Shown here one piece after another: positions 7,144-16,557 of a DNA stretch of 17,942 nucleotides. Under the pieces are notes generated by a model that ran no database searches, had not been told where the DNA came from, and worked only from the letters and a program-made list of their open reading frames with translations. The number at the start of each line of letters is the position of its first letter. The stretch's first letter is position 1. Both the position numbers and the translations under genes were made by a program. The DNA comes from Cladosporium sp. IMV 00045 (taxonomy: Eukaryota; Ascomycota; Dothideomycetes; Cladosporiales; Cladosporiaceae): NCBI GenBank assembly GCA_001931905.2, contig MSJI02000243.1, positions 1-17,942 of the forward strand. The letters run 5' to 3'.

Positions 7144-8660
7144 TCACACACCCTCACTCGGCGGCCACGAAGGAGCCAACGTCGCATCCGGACTCGTCTG
7201 CTGATCATAATACTCCAACCCACCCAAATCGCCCATCGCCGTCTCAAAGTGCGACTCGTCCGGCATGCCATGCCCATTCGCCGCCGCAGCCGCAGAATCG
7301 CCCAGCATGATTTCCAGCGAAGGATCAATAGCCTGCTGCGGCTGCATTTGCGCTTGCAGGTACTGCTGGTGCTCGTACACTTGCGCCGTAGCAGGCTGCT
7401 GGTACTGCTGCAAGGTCTGGTATTGCGCGTAGATGGGCTGACCGTACTGCTGAGCGTACTGCTGTTGCGGCGTGGAAGTGCGCGAGCTAGTCGCGAAGAG
7501 TTCCTGCGGCTGCCCGCCGGGGAGGCCGTAGTTGCCTAGAGCCTGCGGTGTGGGAGCGCGTGGTGGGAGGGGTTCTTGCACGGCGTACTGGTACTGTGTT
7601 GCTTGCGGACCGGCGGTTTGGATGTACGTGCCGGTTTGGGGGTTGTAGGGGAGGCCGTTGTGGTCGTAGGCGACGTTGGATGGGAGAGGGCGGCCGGGTA
7701 CGACGTACTGGTACTGGACTTGCTCGTACGCCGCGTTCTGCTGGCCGTAATATGGCGTTGTCTCGAAGCCGTGGCTGCTTGGGAGGAAAGCGGGTTCTTG
7801 AGGAGTCTGTTTGCGTTGACGAACGCTGCGACCGCCGCGATACTCTCCGTCAGGGTCGTCCAGTCCGTCAGGCTCATCTTCGTCGGAATCTTCGTCTTTG
7901 CGACGCTTGGTGGCGGTCTTGCTGGGTGAGAATTTGTATTCCGGATGTGCCGCCGCGTGGTTTGCACGCTCGATTTTGGCCCACTCGTTGAACTGCTCGC
8001 GAACTTCTGGTGGCTCCATTGGCCAACTCTCGCCGGACACGGAAGAGACGACTTGGTGGTTATTCTGAAGACACCACTGCTTGGTGCGCTCGGCATAAGC
8101 TGATCGGTAAAGCATGAAAGAGTTCATGGGCCGAGTGACATATCCGTTGCGCTTCTCCACCTCTTGTCTGCGAACCTCAGCTGGTCGATGGACCCACTCG
8201 TCCATGTCCTTGAGCGGGACGTCCATGTCTTTGGTCAGGACAGAGAGGGGTGCTGTGAGTTGAGGGGTCTTAGACTTGTCGAGCTTGCCTTTCTTCGTCT
8301 TCTTGGACTTGCTGATGGGTGACATGGACACCCTGGACTTGCTGGTGCTGAACGGTGAATCGGTCCGTCTTGTAGTCCGACCACTTCTAGTGCGCATGCC
8401 CTCACTCAGGCTGGGCATTGGTGGGCTCTGGACGTAAGAGTGACCATCTTGGTAAGCCGGAGCGTAGCCATCATGCTGTAAGACGGTCAGTCACTGCATC
8501 AAAGCGATCACGAGGTTTTACTGACATAGATTCCAAGGCCTTTAGCATCTTCGGTGTAAGGAGGAAACTGTTCGGTGCCTCCTGAATTGTGTTCCACGAG
8601 AGCAGAGAGACCGTGGTCATCGCGGCCGCGAGTGACTGTCGACGTAGATGCCAATGTCAT
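7144..8660 (-). CDS. HMG-box transcription factor, Ste11/FMF-1 type, two exons (8660-8526, 8475-7144)
   Basis: The exons join to a 488-residue protein. Exon 1 encodes 45 residues (MTLASTSTVTRGRDDHG to KGLGIY); exon 2 continues HDGYAPAYQDG and carries the rest. An HMG box spans about 155-231 (RPMNSFMLYRSAYAER, then W-P-M-E-P-P-E-V-R, F-N-E-W-A-K-I-E, H-P-E-Y-K-F-S-P-S-K). The RPMNSFMLYR and PEYKFSPSK blocks fit the Ste11/FMF-1/PaHMG5 group rather than the MAT1-2 box, which has a different helix 1. A basic patch plus acidic run (TKRRKDEDSDEDEPD) follows, then a Tyr/Gln-rich region (about 355-455), a likely activation domain. Relatives control mating and fruiting-body genes; that role here follows from the family. 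A long gene-free upstream region suggests complex regulation. It is not itself a mating-type locus: no SLA2 or APN2 neighbours. Confidence 0.9.
8476..8525 (-). other. 50-nt intron of the HMG-box gene
   Basis: On the minus strand the donor is GTCAGT after a TAT codon, and the acceptor is CTTACAG before CAT. A CTGAC branch site lies about 15 nt before the end. Removing it keeps the frame in phase 0, and both flanks have coding-like composition. Confidence 0.85.
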
Positions 8661-11348
8661 CTTGGAGCGATACTGTACTAAGCTCAGCTGATGAGGTTGG
8701 GTGTTTCTTCAACCTGCCCAAAGAGCCAATGGTGCCCAACAGGTACGCGGGCGCACTTCTGCACGTCTTGTAAGTAAATAGACTCATTGCTAATGTCGCC
8801 TCTAGCAGTTTGTCTCGCACGCATGTATGCATGGACAGCTGCAGGCTCAGGGGTTGGCGGCATACCTGGTGCAAGTTGCCGCTGCAAAGCACTTTGTCTG
8901 CTTTTGCAGTGAATGGGACGTGATGCTTTGCTGCAATCACACAACCAAGCCGCCCTTGTGTCGCTTTGGTAGTGTGGAAGACTGGTGTTTCTTTGCTGCT
9001 GTCGTTGTCTGTTGAGGCTTTGTCTCGGGACAGCGAAACAGGTCACTAAGAAGGAGACAGGAAAGGAGGCAAAAGAGGCTTCACACAGGATTCTTTGTCT
9101 GAGGCAAAATGGAAAGTACTTGTAGCAAAAAGATGTGCTCGTCGGTTTGCATGCCAGAAAGGATGAGAGTGAACTTGATGCTGAAGGCGGATGGATGACT
9201 TTGGCCGCATCCGTAGGTGTATCGAGGCGAGGCCAGGCCCGCTGTGAGTCTCAGATGGCCGTTTTCGGAAAAGCAACACTAGCACAACGATTCGCAGGAT
9301 GAAGAATAGCGATGCTAGAAAAGAGTTATAGGCATAATTGGGCACCTTCGATCTCAGCAGCTCTTCCTTGCGCGAGCGTCGGTCCTCCTTCAGAGATTCA
9401 TACCTCCCCAAACAGTCATGCTCTTTCGCTCAGCCAGGAAGCACGGCGAGCCGTGCCACACCCTCCTGTGCGGGACGGACCTAGCCCAAAGACATCGTGA
9501 GGTACGATGTCTGGCCGCTGCAGCGAGATAGCAGACTCACCCCCGTCCACGAGATGGTTCTGTGGATCGCGGCACTTCGTTGTTGACGTGCAGTAGTCAC
9601 ATGTAGCCCGGAAGCTTAACGTGAAGGTAGACATCGTGCGTCAACGTGTTTTTAGAGATCAGACGCATTGCTTGCGTTCAAGCATGCGCAGGCTTGTGTT
9701 TGTTACACAGAAATGGCTCCGCAGCCGCATTCCTGACATCCAGTCCCCTTCCCGTTCGCGGCTGTCCAGGGGAAGCGGCCGAAGCCTTTCCTCCCGCATG
9801 AGGACAAAGTAGATCTGGAGCCATCTTCATCACACGCCCTCAACACAATCCATTATGGCCAAGGAATGATACCAGGGGGTTGTGTGTACCTGCGTGTATC
9901 ATCTGCGAACGCAGCATGACCTGTGGCTACCCGCCGGATACCTGCGTCGGATCCACGATTGAGGCGTTCGGTTCTTTTTGCCGTTTGGCTACCAAGACGT
10001 CGTTTGAATCTTGTTGGACTCTCACACCTTGAGCGTGTGCTTTTTCGATCGTACAAGCCAGTCAGCGGTTATTACGAACGATCGAGCGAATAGCGCTGCG
10101 CAGAATCTCCTAGTGTGGTCTGAAATGGTTGCCCTCAACGTCCCAAGGCGGCAAAACCTGCATCTCTAGGCTGTGATCTCCACAGAGGAGGTAGCAACAG
10201 CCCACGCAACGCCAGCGTGTGAGCTCGGCGGCATAGCCGCAAATCTAAAAAGAGCCACTGAGGGCGAAGGCTGGTGAGGTTGGCCTCTCGGTGCGCTGCC
10301 GACGGCGTACTTTGCGCGAGCGTTGGAATGTACGCTAACCCTATCGCATCCAGCCTTGTGCCACCACACCTTGTCTCAAGATGTCGCGCTCGTTCCAATG
10401 AGATATGTGCCCCGACTCCGCGACCGTCGACAGTGGTTGCAGCCTTTTACGGAGATGGCTTGGGTTGCGTCCGGGTTTCCGGCTGCGTGTGGTGTGTATG
10501 GCTGCTGGAACCTGAGGAAGGAAAACCAATTCCCTAAGGCTGGGATGGAATTTGACTGGCTCAGGAATCCCAATGACCTGGCCGTGTTCGTGCAGTGCGA
10601 TCATGCTCATGTTAGATAATTCGACTTCAGCCGCGGTTGGTTCAAGATGGTCCTCTCAGCCTGGGTAACCATGTAAGTCTTGATGACACGCGCCACACCC
10701 ACTCTTCCAGTCTCTTGACAGAGTGCCACAAGCTTGGAGCACATGCAACGGTTTCTTCACATCATTGTCAGTTGAAAGTCAACAACCCCACAAGAAATCC
10801 TGACACAGTAGCATCGAACTCTCGACAAGCTGTGCGTGCCTACGCACGACCAGCACGCATCAGTCACGCACTACAGCTCCAGTTGCCGTGTGGAGGCGGT
10901 GGAGGAGAAGTCACACGCATACCCGGTCCTTGCTGACCATTCTGTTTGGTAGAAGGACAAGCTTTCGGACGGAGCGTTTGGGGATGTGGAGAAGGATCGA
11001 GCATTGAACCATGGCTCGGAAGTGCATTGTGGCGCGTTATGGCGGTTTCCCCGAGAGGCTCTTTTACTGGGAACTGGTGAGATGTCCTGATGGTGGAGAA
11101 AGCAGCAAGCGCGGGCGTGTGATGTGGAGGAGATGTCTTGTGAAAACACCAGAGTTTCGAGCCAAAGAGCGGAGGGAGAGGATTTCAGGGGCGTTCCGAA
11201 GGATTTGACGACAGGGATATCGAGCTTGTCGATTCGATCGTTCGGACAATTTTTAAATCTAGATAAAAGACCGTTTGACAGCTGAGTGGCGCAAAGACTC
11301 GATAGTTGAGCATGATCATGGACGCTTGCGGAATGCTGTCGTAAGCGA
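8661..11348. other. 2.7 kb region without a confident gene; upstream region of the HMG-box gene
   Basis: All open frames are short (at most about 120 codons). The two longest on the minus strand (8684-9046 and 9046-9411) begin only with non-ATG codons, and none shows domains or strong codon bias. The left part is the likely promoter and leader of the HMG-box gene, with a CTTTGTCT cluster (8809-9100). The right part borders the 3' end of ACL4. I saw no tRNA, repeat array or transposon end. Confidence 0.55.
8809..9100. promoter_or_regulatory. Cluster of CTTTGTCT motifs upstream of the HMG-box gene
   Basis: CTTTGTCT occurs at 8893-8900, 9018-9025 and 9093-9100, and its TTTGTCT core also at 8809-8815, all in the same orientation, about 150-440 bp upstream of the start codon at 8660. 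The site at 9091-9100 (TTCTTTGTCT) differs at one position from the fission-yeast Ste11 TR box TTCTTTGTTY. Binding by this gene's own product is an inference. Confidence 0.45.
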
Positions 11349-12566
11349 TCATGAGTCTTTCATTTCGGTGTCGGCACCATCTTCAGCATCATCGTCCTCC
11401 TCCTCAATGCCCTCCCATTCGTCTTCCCATTCGTCGTCCATCTCCTCGCCTTCCTTCTCCGGACCCAACATGTTGTCCAGCGCCGCGACAAGCTCCTCGG
11501 CGTGCTGCTTCAAGCGTTCGTCCTCGTACTCAACGAGCTTGTACAGCTTCAATGCGGTCTTGAGCCAGCGCCTGCTGCCCTTGTAAATGGCCTCCAGGTT
11601 TGCCTCGTGCTCAGCATCAGTCATCGCCTGACCTGCGGGGCCGGACTCGCCACGCTCGGTCTTTTTGGCAATGAGATTTTGACACCAGCCACCGAGGTAC
11701 CATGTCTCCACACTTTGATCATCCTCCAAAACCAATCTCTCCAGTACATCCATTGCGTTGCTTTCCAATTCAGCCTCCATGAGCAAGCGAGTCAGCGAGA
11801 TCCGGGTGGCAAAGTCAGGAACGGCCGAGTCTTCAGGGTCGAGATCCTTCCACGCACCCATAGAGCGCTTCAAAGCCGCTTGAGCATCTTCTTTCTTCTC
11901 CTGCGACAAACGGACAGAAGCCAGGGTCTGCAGGATCTCGGGGCTCGTCTGGTCCTCGGCGGCCATGGCTTGCGTGATTAAATTTTCACACCGCGCCTCA
12001 GCATCGTCCTCCCAGGACAAGTCCGTCATGTAAACCTCCACAATTCCGCAAAGGGCGTTCGCGAGCTTGCGCTTCTTCTCAACGCGCAGAAGGAGCAAGG
12101 CTTCCTCGTCCAGGCCAGTCGCCTGTCCCATTTCCAGGGCTGCGATCTCGTTTTGCAAAGCTTGCGCGCCCTTCTCAAACCACGCCACACTCTGCTGTCC
12201 ACCCTCCTCGCAAAGCTGCGCCAGCCAGAGGAACTTCTCAGCACCGTCAGCTAGAGCTCCGCCAACGGTTCCCACGGGATCGAGGGCAACGGCTTGCTCA
12301 AAGTAGCCTCGCGCAGCGTCTACTTCGCCCAACTCGACGCAGATTTCTCCGAGAAGGTTCAAGGCAGGGAGAGCCTCCAGCACAGATCGATGTTGAACGG
12401 CATTGTAGAGCTTCTCAGCCTGCTGGAGAGCCTCCAAAGGTTGCGACTGCTCAATGAAGGTCAGAGCAGCGGCGTAGAGCTCCTCCGGAGACTCGTTGGA
12501 CGCCATTTTCTTGGCTTCTTTGCGAGCTTGCTTTTCTGCTTTGTTGCTAGGCTTAGATTTGGCCAT
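11349..12566 (-). CDS. ACL4: Acl4-like TPR chaperone of ribosomal protein Rpl4
   Basis: Single exon, 405 residues, ATG at 12566. The N-terminus is Lys/Ala-rich (KPSNKAEKQARKEAKK). TPR-type helical pairs follow, clearest at about 65-97 (ALPALNLLGEICVELGEVD, then ARGYFEQAVALDP), with others at about 112-135, 168-200, 210-236 and 285-345. The C-terminus (374-405) is strongly acidic (EEMDDEWEDEWEGIEEEDDD). This order and length match fungal Acl4, which in yeast binds newly made Rpl4 and escorts it to the nucleus for 60S assembly, the acidic tail being typical. It is divergent from GIR2 across 321 bp. The name rests on recognition of the overall pattern; another small TPR chaperone is the main alternative. 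Confidence 0.85.
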   Translation of the reverse strand: MAKSKPSNKAEKQARKEAKKMASNESPEELYAAALTFIEQSQPLEALQQAEKLYNAVQHRSVLEALPALNLLGEICVELGEVDAARGYFEQAVALDPVGTVGGALADGAEKFLWLAQLCEEGGQQSVAWFEKGAQALQNEIAALEMGQATGLDEEALLLLRVEKKRKLANALCGIVEVYMTDLSWEDDAEARCENLITQAMAAEDQTSPEILQTLASVRLSQEKKEDAQAALKRSMGAWKDLDPEDSAVPDFATRISLTRLLMEAELESNAMDVLERLVLEDDQSVETWYLGGWCQNLIAKKTERGESGPAGQAMTDAEHEANLEAIYKGSRRWLKTALKLYKLVEYEDERLKQHAEELVAALDNMLGPEKEGEEMDDEWEDEWEGIEEEDDDAEDGADTEMKDS

Positions 12567-12887
12567 AGTAGAGTTGATGAGATGACCTTAAATGATGCGA
12601 TGTTCGTAAGATTTTGTCTGGTTCGTCCAGCGACAAAAGAGGTGGGCTGTCGAGGAAATTTGCGAGGCTTGCAGGCGAAGATTTAAGGTTATCGATATGA
12701 GCGTTAGCGCGGCGTTCGCTTCGACGCTCGTCCCACTGCGGAAAGAGAGAGCAGACAGCCCACTTCAAGCCGCTGAGTAGAGTGAGCTATACCAGTCATT
12801 TCTTGACATCTTTGCATACAAATAGACCGAAAGCTTCTGTACAGATCACGAGGCTTCAAGCCACAAAAGTTTCACGACACATCAATC
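12567..12887. promoter_or_regulatory. Possible bidirectional promoter between ACL4 and GIR2
   Basis: The start codons of two divergent genes are 321 bp apart, and no other gene fits between them. Open frames that enter the spacer are extensions of shadows. No clear TATA box is seen. Shared regulation is an inference from spacing and from the common translation-related roles. Confidence 0.5.
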
Positions 12888-13586
12888 ATGGGCCGCGAGG
12901 AGCAGCAAGAAGAGCGAGAAGTCCTCGACTCGATCTTCCCGGAGGAAATCACAGATGTCAGCGAAACCGAATACCGCATATCCATGGAGCTCGACATCCC
13001 CACAAGAGACGACGAAGACGAGGCGCCAATCATCCTCCTGAATGTGCGCTACGGCGAGGCATACCCCGACGAGGCTCCAATGCTCGACATCACAACCCCA
13101 CCTAATGCGCCCAAACATGAGCACCTCGACATTCAAGAAGACAAAGCCCAGCTTCTGCAAGCGCTACAACCTACGATCGAGGAGAATATGGGGATGGCTA
13201 TGGTGTTCACGCTCTACTCGACACTGAAAGACGAGGTGGAGGCGCTTATTGTGCAACGACAAAATGCCGTCAACGAGGCACATGAAAAAGAGCTCCGCAA
13301 GGCTGAGGAAGAAGAGAACAGGAAATTCGAGGGCGAGAAGGTGACGCCGGAGTCTTTCAAGAAGTGGCAGGCCGATTTCAAGAAGGAGATGGCGGAGCTG
13401 AAGCAGAGGCAGAAAGAGCAGGCCGAGGCTGAAGAGAAGAAGAAGAACAAGGGCAAGACGGAGGAGAAGAAGATGTCAGGAAAACAGATCTTCGAGCAAG
13501 GCCTGGCCGGCAAGGGTGGTGAGGAGGACGACGAGGGCGAGGACGCCATTACTGAGGACATGAGGAAGGTCAAGGTGGAGGGTTAA
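12888..13586 (+). CDS. GIR2: Gir2-like RWD-domain / DFRP protein
   Basis: Single exon, 232 residues, ATG at 12888 in good context (CAATCATGGG). Residues 1-120 form an RWD domain: EEREVLDSIFPEE, the Y-P-D-E-A-P motif at 59-64, I-T-T-P-P, and the C-terminal helix with VFTLYSTLKDEVEAL. A charged coiled coil follows (130-190). It includes V-T-P-E-S-F-K-K-W (152-160), and then K-M-S-G-K-Q-I-F-E (195-203), the equivalent of the LTGRQLFE motif of DRG-family regulatory proteins. The tail is acidic. In yeast Gir2 binds the GTPase Rbg2 through the C-terminal part and Gcn1 through RWD, linking it to translating ribosomes and dampening Gcn2 activation; this role follows from the family. Length is close to that of the RWDD1/Gir2 family. 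Confidence 0.9.
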   Translation: MGREEQQEEREVLDSIFPEEITDVSETEYRISMELDIPTRDDEDEAPIILLNVRYGEAYPDEAPMLDITTPPNAPKHEHLDIQEDKAQLLQALQPTIEENMGMAMVFTLYSTLKDEVEALIVQRQNAVNEAHEKELRKAEEEENRKFEGEKVTPESFKKWQADFKKEMAELKQRQKEQAEAEEKKKNKGKTEEKKMSGKQIFEQGLAGKGGEEDDEGEDAITEDMRKVKVEG

Positions 13587-13809
13587 AGTCGCATTTTCAT
13601 TACACATATGGGGGTTGCGAGCAATTTTTGGGGGGGGATATCAGAAGCCATGTCGCCACCTGCGCCACGCTGGGGGAAAAAACCAAGCAAAAGTCGTTAA
13701 GTCAAAATGCGTGCAGAGGCTGTGTCAAGCCTAGGAGAACGCCGAGGTGGTCCAATCCAAATCAACTAAGAGACAGTAGGCGCGAACCAGTCGGTCACAT
13801 CGTGTCCGA
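13587..13809. other. Convergent 3' spacer between GIR2 and the BRCT gene
   Basis: A 223-bp spacer must hold both 3' UTRs. It contains an uninterrupted G run near 13628-13636. No gene is seen in it. Confidence 0.5.
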
Positions 13810-16557
13810 TCAAGCCGCGTCGCCATCCAACTCCCACATGTCCTTCCAGACGATCTGCTGGCCCATGGCCGCATGGAGGAGCCAGTCGGCTTTCACGATC
13901 CTCGCTTGCAGGCCTTGCTTCGCTGCCAGCTCAGAGAACGACTTCCACAGCTTCTGCTCGGGCTCGCTAGTACCAGAAACCAGGTAGACATAATCATATT
14001 CGTCCTCGCCACCTTGGTGCTGACTCTCTCCACCTGCACTTGGGTCGTCCCTTAATCTGCGCTTCGGGATGGTGGTGCCTGTACGGCCTTGGTACATCAT
14101 TGGCTTGCCGCCGTTGAGAGAAATGATCGAACTGAACGTGTCGAAGGTTCCCGGAATGTCGCGGGTGACGAAAATGCTCCAGCTGCGGAAGAGCTTGCGG
14201 TCATTGATCTTCGCTCTCTCCAAGGCGTCGACGAGGCTGAACCCCATTCTCTTCTCTGCGTCGCGGTCTTGCAGGATGGAAGGTTTGTCCGCTAGCTTCT
14301 TTTGCTTCAATGCGGCGTCGAGATACTTAGTGTCGACGACAAGAGGCGCAGACGCGAGAGCACAGACGAACTTGGGCGTGCGTAGAATCTTAGGAGCAAC
14401 CAAGATATCGACGTCTTTCGGGTCTTGCGTCAGCTGGACGCCAAGTGCACGCAGTGTCTTTCTATCCTCATCTTCCTTCTTTGGCTTGCCAACCCAACGC
14501 TCATCTCCCGTGACCATCATCTTGTGGCTGATAGGCGGTAAGCTGGGAATGCGATCTTTCGTGTCCTTCGTGTCTTTGGTGGTCTTTGCTTTCTTCGCAG
14601 GCTTCGCAGCCTTTTGCGTTTCGCCGTCGCTAAGGTCACTGCCCTGTGCGGTGACGTCGTAGGTATTCTCATCACTCGTGCGCTTCTTTGGCTTTTTCGC
14701 TGGAGGAGCAGCAGGGGCTGGGGAGCTCCCTTCGTCGTGCTGGCTCGATCTACGACCGCCGTGAAGCAAACCGCCTTTGCGTTTCATCTCGCGCGAGTAC
14801 AGTGCCATGTCTTCAGCAGCCTTGTGTAGCGCGCCCATCGCTTTCGTCTTTGACGCTCGACCAGTGCTTGTGATGGGCGACTCGTTCTCTTTTTCATCCA
14901 TCGCGGGCCGTGGCGTGGCAACAGACGTTGACTTTGCCCGCTTGCCTCCAGGCTTCTTGATGGTCTTTGGCTCTTCCATCTCAGGCTCGACACCATCCAG
15001 ACCAGCTGGTTCTGAAAGATGTTTATGACGACCATCACGATCGGAAAGCGTGTGGCTCGTTGCGTCAGTCTGAGGGTGCGGTGCCTTTTGTGGAGAGGAA
15101 CGGTCTGGTGTCTTTTGAGGCCACAATTCCTTTGGGAAGAATTTCCGCTCGACCTGTTGCAGATCTAGCGACATGTTTCCGCAGACTTCGCCCAGATTGG
15201 ATCGAGCTGGAAAGATGGTGTACTTCGGTACAGTCAGTGGCATGACGGTGCACTTCGAGTAACTCTCCTCTAGCCAAAGGTGGTTGACGATGTTGATATT
15301 CCACTCCTTGGCTGCGTCGACTTTTTCGCTGTTTTCGTGTGCGGTGATGAGATGAGTGTTATCCTGCTTGAAAGTTTTGGTGAATTCTGCACCGCAGTGC
15401 CTAATCAAGTTCTCAAGATAGATGCGCGCTTCACCTGAGTAATTCGATACACTGATTTTCATGTTCGAGAACCCAGGCAATCCTTCTTTGGGGACCGGGT
15501 AATGCAGCAGCTTATTGGTGGATGACGTCCAGTGATTGCGATTGATGACATGATATAGCCAAGCCAGGCTGGCAACTTCTTTGCGAGAACGAGATGCATT
15601 GACATAGTCTGGTCCAGAGCGATATCGGCCAATGAAAACGTCGGTATCCAAGACGTCGTCGGTCAAGATACCACCACCTTGCCCAATAACAGTTTCCAAC
15701 GTGCTTCGAAGATGCGAGCTAAGCTCGAGATCACTACAGAGGAACACTTTCTTGCCAGTGAAAGCATTCAGGCTCTTGCGCATACTTGATGGTGAGGAGG
15801 ATCGTGGTGAGTCTGGGCCTTGTATTGGTTGTTGCGGCTGATCGGTACTTGCATCTTCTAGGTGCGGTGAAGGAATTGCCTTGGGTGGTTTCTCTATGCC
15901 AGTCCTGAGTATTTCGGGATCTGGAAAGGTGTATGGTCCTTCACTGATCTTCTTGCCCAGCTTCAAGCAGATATCGAACCAATGTGGAAGAAGGATCTTG
16001 CAGTTCATTCCTTTGGCCCGCGCAATTACGCACTTGTCATGGCCTTCATCTGTTGTGACGATGTGTGTGCATAGCTTGGTAAGAGGGCTGCTGAACTGTC
16101 CGCCTAGCGCAAGCACACCCGCCATCATAGCTTCTTTATCTCCTTCAGGCAAAGTCGCGGCTGTCAAAACGACATCGTGGAAATATTGACTGGGATCCGG
16201 ACTGTATGGCCTTGCGTTTGACATCTTTCCTTTCTTCAAACTGACATGAACCCACATCGGCCTAACCACCTCGACACCAAGGTCGATCGCTCGAGTGTAC
16301 TCCGGAAAGTCGACATGCGTTGAGATGATATGCGTTATTTCGTGAAGGTTTAGGATCGTGCCATTGTCGCCGAGTGGTGAGAAGATTGCGCCTTCCCCAT
16401 CGAGGCCTTCGCGCAACTAGACGTTCGTCAACAGACGTTTTCCTGAGACCATTCAAGAGTTACATACCAGTGTACTTTTGTCGCCGTCTAGCTCGTCGCT
16501 GGGGATGATGGTGTAATGAACATCCTCGAAGATATACCCGCGCCCGTCCTCCTCCAT
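13810..16557 (-). CDS. Rtt107/Brc1-like multi-BRCT DNA-damage scaffold, two exons (16557-16468, 16416-13810)
   Basis: Exon 1 encodes 30 residues (MEEDGRGYIFEDVHYTI to DKSTL), and after a 51-nt intron the frame continues L-R-E-G-L-D-G, giving 898 residues, close to fission-yeast Brc1. Four BRCT repeats are visible in the N-terminal half (about 8-98, 108-195, 250-340, 345-435), each with a W-containing last helix (RPMWVHVSL, PHWFDICLK, LAWLYHVI, NHLWLEES). A disordered, basic linker (440-655) follows with S/T-P sites, then a C-terminal BRCT pair (about 660-745 and 770-890, ending KADWLLHAA). In BRCT5, V-T-G (T666-G667) and R-T-P-K-F (K712) fit the gamma-H2A phospho-serine pocket of Brc1/Rtt107. 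Family members recruit SMC5/6 and nucleases to damaged replication forks; this is expected, not shown. Confidence 0.88.
16417..16467 (-). other. 51-nt intron of the Brc1-like gene
   Basis: On the minus strand the donor is GTATGT after CTG and the acceptor is GTCTAG before TTG. A TTGAC branch-like site lies about 10-15 nt before the end. Splicing is in phase 0 and supplies the N-terminal strand of BRCT1, which the second exon lacks. Confidence 0.85.

Noticed and set aside
7144..8660. HMG-box gene as part of a mating-type (MAT1-2) locus
   Set aside because: The box is of Ste11/FMF-1 type and the usual SLA2/APN2 flanking genes are not present.
9046..9411. Minus-strand frame with a hydrophobic stretch resembling a membrane helix
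   Set aside because: No ATG before the hydrophobic stretch; it starts from TTG, and an upstream in-frame stop is close. No exon join was convincing.
10871..11249. Minus-strand frames with a mitochondrial-presequence look (RSFSTSP)
   Set aside because: They begin at GTG/TTG, and I found no exon structure that gives a sensible protein.
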